From the NCBI GenBank assembly GCA_963691655.1, contig OY829326.1, positions 39,769,989 through 39,833,988 on the forward strand: a DNA stretch of 64,000 nt, given 5' to 3'. The stretch comes from Toxonevra muliebris. Lineage: Eukaryota > Arthropoda > Insecta > Diptera > Pallopteridae. Below the pieces are notes generated by a model that was given only the letters and a program-made list of their open reading frames with translations, was not told where the DNA came from and searched no databases. Both the position numbers and the translations under genes were made by a program. Of this stretch, positions 56,258 to 64,000 are shown one piece after another; positions within the stretch are counted from its first letter, which is position 1, and each line of letters begins with the position of its first letter.

Positions 56258-58751
56258 GAAGAAACTTTGGTACAATTTTAGAAAACTTCGCGTTCATTTC
56301 ATGTAGAAAAATTGGCTAGTGGAATTTTCTTATCAGTCTTAACAGTTCATAGAATTATTTTTGTAACTTATCATAAATGGATACGAAACTCCCTTCTTAA
56401 GATATTTTTTTGGCGGTAAACGCCAACAGCAGCTTTTCATGTAATCGTCGACCGTTTTACCGTCGTACGACGCAATTGTGTTTAGAACAGAATCACAGTC
56501 CCTCGTACGACCAATAATTTATATATTTAATTTTTTATGTATTTTAAAAGCACAAGCAACGTAGACCTTGGGCTAAAGACTAATTTCCTAAGCACAGACC
56601 GAATTAACTTTGGTCAACAAACTAAAAGCTTTATAGCCATGTGGTTGGAACAGCTTTTAGAGGTTCCAGAGCTGCATATTCGCCCAAACAAATATATTCT
56701 TAGGGTTTACTTTTTCCTATGCTAGCTCTTTCATAATAATCTTTCTAAAGGGCCGTATGACAGCTAGGAGAAAAATGGTTAGTACCATCGAGTATATAGA
56801 ATCTTAACCAAAATGCCGTCCACTGTGGCTAAAAAATTCAATACTTTTTTCTTATAGTTGTAACTTTAAGTGGGAAAATCACTGACGGCTGAAAAAATGA
56901 GTGATTTTCGAGAATTTTTTTGATCTGTCAAATAAAGGAATATGGGGATCATTTTATATTCATTTTAGTAAGTGCACTTCCAACAATATTTCCATATACT
57001 TTTATTAAAAAATATTGAATAGTTTTGAAGATATGGGCGTTGGCGTGGAGCCCGAAAAAAATTTCCCCCTCCATGATCGTAACGATTTTTCAAGAACGGA
57101 TTTACTGAAAAAAAAAAATTTTAGTTTTTAAAAATCTATATGGCGACTGATTGAAAATTTTTACATGTTTTAAAAATCAAAAATTTGAAAATCGGCTACG
57201 CTTAATGGTAGCCGCTGCAAAGACGAACAAAACGAAGAAAATCGGTTAATATTTGATCGAGTTATCGACGCCACCAGTTTGAAAAAGGTCGTTTCGAGAA
57301 AAACGCGTTTGAAGTTTTCAGTCCATTAAGTTTTTAGTCTACTTACTATCACTAAAATGTAACTCAGGCAATTTTTGGAATTTTGACTTGAAATTTTGTA
57401 CACATATTGAATATACAAACTTTAATTTAAGATAAAAATTTTTTTTGACCCGTCACAGTGGCCTTCCCTCTTAATCGCGCGAAAAATTGAGTCACCAACA
57501 AAAGTTTACTTGTAAAATTTTTTATAGAAAAGTTTCCATTTTTTATTTTCTTTATTGCATTTATAGTTTTAAACAGAGACAAAAAAATGATTATTTCACA
57601 AAACTAAATGAAAAAAATCGACTTGTTCCAAATGTCGGAAAGCACAGTTTAGTACAACAAAATGATACTGGTTGCATACTTTACTGAAGCTAGCCAAAAT
57701 TTTTATTTTATAAGATTTACCTTAAAAATTAAAACTAATTTTTGTTTTTATATTTCTAGTTTTTTGATCTGGTATTAAAATCATTGTTTGATTTTTATGT
57801 TTATGCTTAAATAAAAAAAAATTATTCTGCGATTTCTTTTGAATAAAAATAATTTTTTCTGTTTAATTTTTTTGACTCAGGAATAAAAATTATTTATTGA
57901 GTTTTATTTTCTTGCTCGGAAATAAAAATTAATATTTGAGTATTATTCTTTTTTCAAAACGAAAAACTCAAAACGTGTGAGCATGACGATAAATTGATTT
58001 TTTTGGTTGAGCATAACATAACATAAAAGTCAAATAATAATTTTTATACCTGATCGAAGAAATAAAAATTAAGCCATAATCTTTATCGTTGATCGAAAAA
58101 AATTAAAGTTAAATAATAATTAATAAATTTAAATTTTTTCATATTGCCTATAATGATTACAGTCCCTGATTCTAAATATGTTTGCTTACGAGTTATGAAC
58201 TTAAGTAAAATTTACGATTTTTTCTGATGAGAATTTCTATACTTTGCAAGCAAACTTTTTCACAAAAAATATAAGATTACTGGGCAAATTCGAAAAATTT
58301 TAGTTTAAAAATTATGTTTTCCAATTTTTAGCCGCTGTACCTCAAAGGCTATTGACCATAGTGAAAAATTATGTGGGCCATAATTGTAAGGAATTAAATG
58401 TTCTATAACTTTTACTAAATAAATTTTTTTCATTGAGGTCTCTAAAACGAAGATATTAATTCGTTAATCAGTAAATACGATATGGCGAAAACTTTCCGTT
58501 ACCTTAACATGAAAAGTATTGATTTTAGTGAAAACCTAGAGGTGAGGGTTGTATTTTTAGTAAACAGACTAGCTGATTAATCCAGTAGATGGTAGCTGAC
58601 ATTAAAATAAACTGAAAAAGTCAGAAATATTATTCTTTCGAATTTATGATTGTAAATTTACTAAATAATTTCTTCAATCCCCATTTTCCTCCTCCCTTAG
58701 GGTTTATTAAAAAGATTCTGAGTGAATCGTAACAAATTGACCAATGATAGA
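56258..58751. other. Non-coding AT-rich stretch
   Basis: A weak inverted pair CCACTGTGGCTAAAAAATTC (about 56820) and CCACTGTGACGGGTC (read inward from about 57466) could mark a decayed MITE, but without target duplication. No gene recognised. Confidence 0.45.
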
Positions 58752-59179
58752 TGTGTTTTATTCGCCATCTAGTTTAGCATGTGGGAATAAAACGACCAAG
58801 TTGTTAAGTCAATTCTTCGTTATATTGTTATTCATAGTGAAACAGCTCAGCAGCTAGAGGTGAAACATTTTAATGGATCCCAGTCATTGCAGTCAATCGC
58901 GGGCATTGTTTTTAGTTTTTACCCTTTATAAGAACATTTAACGATGATTTTAACTTATTTTTACCGGCAGCCATTTCGAATCTTTTCCTTTTGTTTTTTT
59001 TTTTTTGCAAACTGTCACGCTTCTTCTTTCATTATAGAATGTGATGTAGCTAAACAACTTGTTAAGTATCTATAACAGCTATAATTAAACTTGATATCTT
59101 TGCCTCTTTGTTGTTGCTTTCCCATACAATTATCGCTGCTAGTTATACATAACTCGAAGCAAGTGGCGAATAAAACGCA
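58752..59179. repeat. Possible MITE with TTTTATTCGCCA inverted ends
   Basis: GTGTTTTATTCGCCATCT at 58753-58770 is mirrored by GCGTTTTATTCGCCACTT read inward from 59178. Similarity is short and no target-site duplication was seen. Confidence 0.4.
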
Positions 59180-60562
59180 GCTAATATTAGTGTGAAATTT
59201 GAAATAGAATGCATGATACTCTCACATTAGCGCCATATAGAGCTACCTTTCGTTATCTTTTATGTTTTCTTGTATTTGCTGGGTAAAACCCAGTGCAATA
59301 TTGCTAGTGAAAAAAAATTTAAATTTTGTTTTACAATTTTGGGATTTATCAGCAATAAAAATTCTTGGGCATTCTTCTTTGTTAGAGCATTATCATCTGT
59401 ATAAGAAAAATCGTTTACGTCCACCAAAGTACATATAAATATTATTTTATATTTATATAAATAGAATTTTGTTTTATATACCTCAAAACTACATACTTAC
59501 ATACACATGTAAATATACAAGTATTTTCTTATTGCTATTATTACTGCAATTCAGCCTTTAAGTTTTTATTAAATAACATAAAAAAGATAGACATTTTATC
59601 TTATCTGAAAAAAAAAATTGTAGTAGAAAAACAAGTTGCAGATGTCATGAGAAAATCTTCGGAAGTCGCGCATAGCTGAAGAAATTTCATTTTGTGACAT
59701 TGTGACAATGAAAATTATTTGTAAAAAAAAAAAAAATAAAAAAAAAAATAATAAAAAAATAAATATAAAAATTAATAATAATCAAGTGAAATTGTTGCTG
59801 CTTAAGAATGTTTTTTATCTTAAGAAAAAAAAAAAAGAAGAAAACTCTGACGCAGTAGCATGAAAAAGAAAAATAACAATTTCCTGGACTTCACGCTGGC
59901 AATAAACTTACACAAAACGAAAAACTTCTTAATGGTTTTGCTCTACATTTTGTTTGCATTTCTTTCGAGAATTTTCATATAAATACAAACGTAGTCGTCG
60001 TAAATACTTGTATTTATGTATGTATGCATATAAAAGATAAACATTTAACTTATTAGAACATGTCTTATTTCCAACTTGCACCTATGTTTGTTTTATAATT
60101 TAACATACACTTCACTTTATTTAAAGGTACCAACGTATTTTGTATTCTTTGGTGCGGTGCTGTTGATGATGTGCATTTCACTTCGCTCTTTACAGATTAA
60201 ACATTACAAGTTTACATTATACGTAAAAATACGCAACGAGAAAGGAAGCGCCCCAGAACGCTCTTTTTTACTCTTTAGAACGCTGTCATGCTGTCATGTC
60301 GGCAGCAAGCATTTTTTTTTTTTGGAATGCTTAACAAATAAAATAAAAAAAATTATATTACTATGATAATTTTGAAATGAAAAGATTTTTCTATTAAATA
60401 TGCATTTAAGTTTAAAATTTTGTTATTGGAATATTTAATTTAAATTCGTCAATAAGTGGGAATAGTAAGAATATAATGTTTAAATCGTTGTTCGCATAGA
60501 GGAAAAATACAGATATATGAAATAAATTCTTGAGATTCTTTGACTTTCTTATATCCGTCTTT
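59180..60562. other. Non-coding AT-rich stretch
   Basis: Very A-rich (59725-59780). Nothing recognised. Confidence 0.5.
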
Positions 60563-60570
60563 GTATTAAT

Positions 60571-60780
60571 TCGTATTTGATACATTCGAAACATTCGCAT
60601 AATTTTAACATTCGCATCTGAATTCTCTATTTTTTTTTGCGAATAAATAAAGAATGTTTAAGTTGGGCGTAATGCGCTCATTCAAATTTTCTCAATTATG
60701 TTTGTGAACATATTTACCCAGTTTCGTATGCAAACATTTTCACATCCGCATCCGCTGAACTGACAATCGTTGCATCACTG
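60571..60780. mobile_element. hAT-like element, 210 bp, exact 8-bp duplication
   Basis: GTATTAAT flanks at 60563-60570 and 60781-60788. The right end read inward is CAGTGATGCAACGATTGTC. The left end is not clearly its mirror. The interior carries TTCGCAT, GCATCCGC and CATCCGCA words and aligns with 13076-13738. Confidence 0.62.
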
Positions 60781-61106
60781 GTATTAATATAGAAAAATCC
60801 AGTCAAAGCCAATACCAAAACTTTGTGAAAAAGTACACTAGCTCTTGATAGGGTGACATCAAAATTCAATACGTTTTTACTCCTGTAAAAACAGAATGGC
60901 TCAATCTCAAAGGTTTTGTTTCAGCCTTCAAACTCAGAAGTTTCTCTCTTTAATTTAAATTTTTTTCATATTTATAGTGAACTTTGAGTGTAGGGGTCGA
61001 ATCGTGTGGTCCATGAATGTACCACCCGTCACGTAAAAGTGAGTATTTTATATACATTTTTATGTGAATTACGTGATGAGTAAAGCGTTCACGTAAAGGA
61101 TGTTTC

Positions 61107-61192
61107 GACCCCAGATTGTACATATATTTTAAATATATCCAATGGGTTTGACCCCAGATTGTACATATATTTTAAATATATCCAACGGGTTT
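61107..61192. repeat. Two-copy tandem duplication, 43-bp unit
   Basis: 61107-61149 and 61150-61192 are identical except for one T/C change near the unit end. The unit starts GACCCCAGATTGTACATAT. So high an identity implies a recent duplication. Confidence 0.97.
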
Positions 61193-61469
61193 GAGCGAAC
61201 TTACTAAGTAAAGCTTTCTTATTGACAGTAATGATACATAGTTCTGAAAAATATTTACAGGTATAACAGATTTATATTTATATATCTCTATAAGGGCCAC
61301 CAAGAGGAGAACAAACGATTAAAATGTATGAGATTTTCATCGGTAAGGGAGGGGTGGGGGTCTAACCCCAAAAGCCATCAAGGATCCTCTAGTGTAGATA
61401 CATATGTAAAATTATGTGTTAATGTATGTGCCTGCTTAGCATAAAAGTAATTTCTCCAATTTAGATGGA

Positions 61470-61900
61470 TTAAACCTGAGGAAAATTTATATTTAAATGC
61501 CGGCCAAGGTTACCAAAATTCAAGTGGGAGTGGCGTAATCCTTTTTTGTGTATAATTTTGGAATTATTTAAAGTGTTAGTACAGGCAAAATGGTTGACAA
61601 TGCAATGCACGGATTATTTGTGAAAGACAATTTGTGGTAAAAATATGAGGATTGGATTAATGGGTGTGGCACTTCATAATTTTCAATTTGATATGTCTCT
61701 GGAATAATTTACAGAAGGCTACTAAGATTTGGTACAAGGATGTTGGTTGATAATGGTATGCTGTAGGACAGGGTGAAGAAAAGGGGGCATGGCACCTCCC
61801 TTACTCGCTTTTTTATATTTAACAAAGTTTTTTATCAACCAAACCTTACCAGGGTCATTTCTGAACGGGAAGTGGACCTGATCAGCTTGTATATAAAAGT
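61470..61900. repeat. Degenerate tandem repeat, period about 127 bp
   Basis: GGAGTGGCGTAATCC (61530), GGTGTGGCACTTCAT (61662) and GGCATGGCACCTCCC (61785) start successive units. Each is followed by a T-rich stretch, an 'aattattta'/'aataattta'-like segment and a TGGTTGA-AATG-type segment in at least two units. Strongly diverged, about three units. Confidence 0.6.
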
Positions 61901-64000
61901 GAAATGATCTGTATGTGGTTTTTATTACCCAATCTCAATAAAATTGGAACGTTTATTCTCGGTACATAGGTAGGTAGGTGGGCGGTCCCTGTGAGAAATA
62001 TGAACCAGATTCTACAAAGAACGAGTTTAGGAGTTAAGAATAGAGAAAAAGACAAGGGGACAGAGGGAGAGATAGAGTGAATGAATTTTCACATATTTCT
62101 TTTAAATAAATACGAAAAATGTATGAAATATCTCCTAATCCTACATGGCACCCCCACATATCATTAATCTAATCTATAAGTGTAGGGTAGTGAAGAAGTC
62201 AGTCCAGATCGATTAAAAAGAAACGATATTTTCATGCTTTCTTTTCGCTGTTCAGACGTTTTTCTCAATTTCTTCTTCTTTTTTATTTATTGTATCTTGT
62301 CAATACTGGCAAAATAAATATTTAAATAAATTCAAAGTGCAAACATTCAAGTACACATACACTCACACAATGTGGCATACAAACAAGCATATCAATATTC
62401 CTGTCATTGTAACTACACAAAATACATATAAAAAATATAAGTGTTGTATATGTAAAATACTTTGAGTCGATAATAGCAAACCCACACACACACACAATAT
62501 TAAGTTTATTCAATGCAGATAAATAAAAAAAAAAATAACAAAAATTTAAATGATATCACATGTGTATGAATATACGCAAGTTGTACCAGCAAGTAGTAAC
62601 ATTAAGCTATGGGCAAAGATAAACAATAGCAACAAACGATATAAAAAAGAAATAAATTTATGTTTGTACTTATGCGTACATACAACAAAACAAAAATTGT
62701 TTAATGAAAAGTAATAATAAAATGTATAAACAAAAACGAAATTGGTTTAAATTTTGAAAGAAACAAGTAGTTTAATATCAACTCGACACGAGACTCTGCA
62801 TATTGACGTGTAGCATAATCTATTTATAGGTGGCATATAACATGTAGAGTTGCTTGCATCTCGACTTTGATGTAGAAAATTTATAAGCATGCATACGTAT
62901 GTATTCAAGTACATCTATGGTTATGTGTGCGTTTTTTAGCATATTGTTTACATAAAAGTAAACAACCTGTACGTGAAAATGTAAATAATAAATGTTGAAA
63001 AGATTAAAAAACAAAAAAACTTGAATTATAATTCACCCGATTTTTTAAAGTCGTAGCGACTAGAACCTAAGTGCAAATAACGATAATAAGCTTTATTTGA
63101 TCGCTTAAACTCCTGGTCGGAGTTTAAGAAATGTTCTAGATTACTTTGACGTTGGGACCAATGGTTTGGTAGAAAAATTTTATTTTAAATAAAAAAATTT
63201 AACATTTCTCTTTTAATATTTATTTGTAAAGTTTATAGGGGAAAAGAGGAAATAACGGAAATTTTTGTCTTTTGAAGTTGATAAGCCGAAAGCTGCAAAA
63301 AAGAAAAAAACCAATCACAGATTTATGAGCAGTAACTCAAAATTTAATCTAAAATAGTATTTGAATCCCTATCTGGCGAATGCATAACACTGCAGAGCAA
63401 ACCGAAAAACGAACGATTCCCAGTCGTTCTCCTCTGATCGAAGTAAATTAATTTATTTACAAAATTGTGTTCCATTCGAAATCGAAAGTTTTTACCGCAC
63501 TACCTTAGTCCATTCAGAGCATTTTTCGAATTAAAGTTCCGATCAACAAAACATTTCAACGGAAAAGTTCAGTTAAACCTAGATCCTATGTACAAGTATA
63601 ATAACTAGAAAGTCGAAGTTATTATTTCTCTGGTTTTTTTTGGTCCTTGGACCAAAAGTTCTGTAAGAAAGCTCAACTTAGTCCTTGAGGTTTTCTTTTG
63701 TATGGGTTGTGGGCGTGCTTATTGATCTATTTAGATAATTGTTAATTACTACAGTTCTCACTTTAATTTTCGAAAAACATAAGGTTTTATTGTTACCTAC
63801 ATAACAATATATTTATGTGATCTACGCGAGCAAGTAGATTACCTTAAATTTTACTTACAACCTTCAACATACAACCCTGTGTGTTAATGTTAGTTAATGA
63901 TTCTCCTTCATGATGTTTCTAATACTTTTATCACATGCTGCTTTTTTATGATCACATACTTCTACATACATAGCTACTAATTCTATAACTACTACTTGAA
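61901..64000. other. Non-coding AT-rich stretch
   Basis: A TAGG tract near 61968-61980 and CA tracts near 62482-62496. No gene recognised up to the window end. Confidence 0.5.

Noticed and set aside
56820..57467. Inverted CCACTGTG pair suggesting a Transib- or hAT-type element
   Set aside because: Eight matching bases at about 640 bp distance with no target duplication is weak evidence.

Overview
This window is AT-rich, non-coding DNA from a higher fly (Diptera, probably Schizophora: a calyptrate or tephritid-like genome). The grounds are dense TATG/GTAT, CA/GT and CAA/TTG microsatellites, dipteran-type mariner and Tc1-like remnants, I-group LINE fragments, and many short inverted-repeat elements. 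I found no exon of a recognisable host gene and no tRNA, rRNA or CRISPR array. A 200-base run of N at 56058-56257 shows this is a draft assembly. The simplest reading is a large intron or an intergenic stretch that collects mobile elements; which one cannot be decided from the sequence.

Layout. 0.9-4.7 kb is a nested retroelement block: a decayed mariner gene, a decayed RNase H-bearing LINE (LINE-A), 54 almost perfect CCTAA units (the complement of the insect telomere repeat TTAGG), then a 5'-truncated R1-like LINE (LINE-B) with RT and RNase H domains ending in poly(A), followed by more CCTAA units. 4.7-15.7 kb is mostly empty, with a degenerate CAGACCAAAA-type repeat and a hAT-like repeat. 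15.7-17 kb holds a piggyBac-type MITE next to another LINE tail. 18-24.2 kb has one copy of a dispersed MITE, a minus-strand Tc1/mariner transposase pseudogene, a LINE tail and a hAT-type element filled with CACGCATG-like words. 28-38.7 kb is the densest accessory region: several MITEs with clear target-site duplications, degenerate word repeats, a tRNA-derived SINE with a 10-bp target-site duplication, and a LINE fragment that shares the SINE's 3' end. 42-44.5 kb holds three inverted-repeat elements; one encloses a fragment of a conserved arthropod protein family of unknown function. 48-53.6 kb holds a TA-flanked MITE, a 22-bp perfect hairpin, a piggyBac-type MITE and a hAT-type MITE. 60.5-62 kb has a further hAT-like element and two tandem repeats.

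Nothing here works as a pathway. The parts relate as autonomous elements and parasites: LINEs with (A)ACCT tails probably mobilise the SINE, and absent hAT, piggyBac and Tc1/mariner transposases presumably moved the MITEs. A recurrent theme is short elements with 8-bp duplications whose interiors are packed with degenerate copies of a short word private to each element. Family assignments rest on recalled protein and terminal motifs and were not checked by database search.
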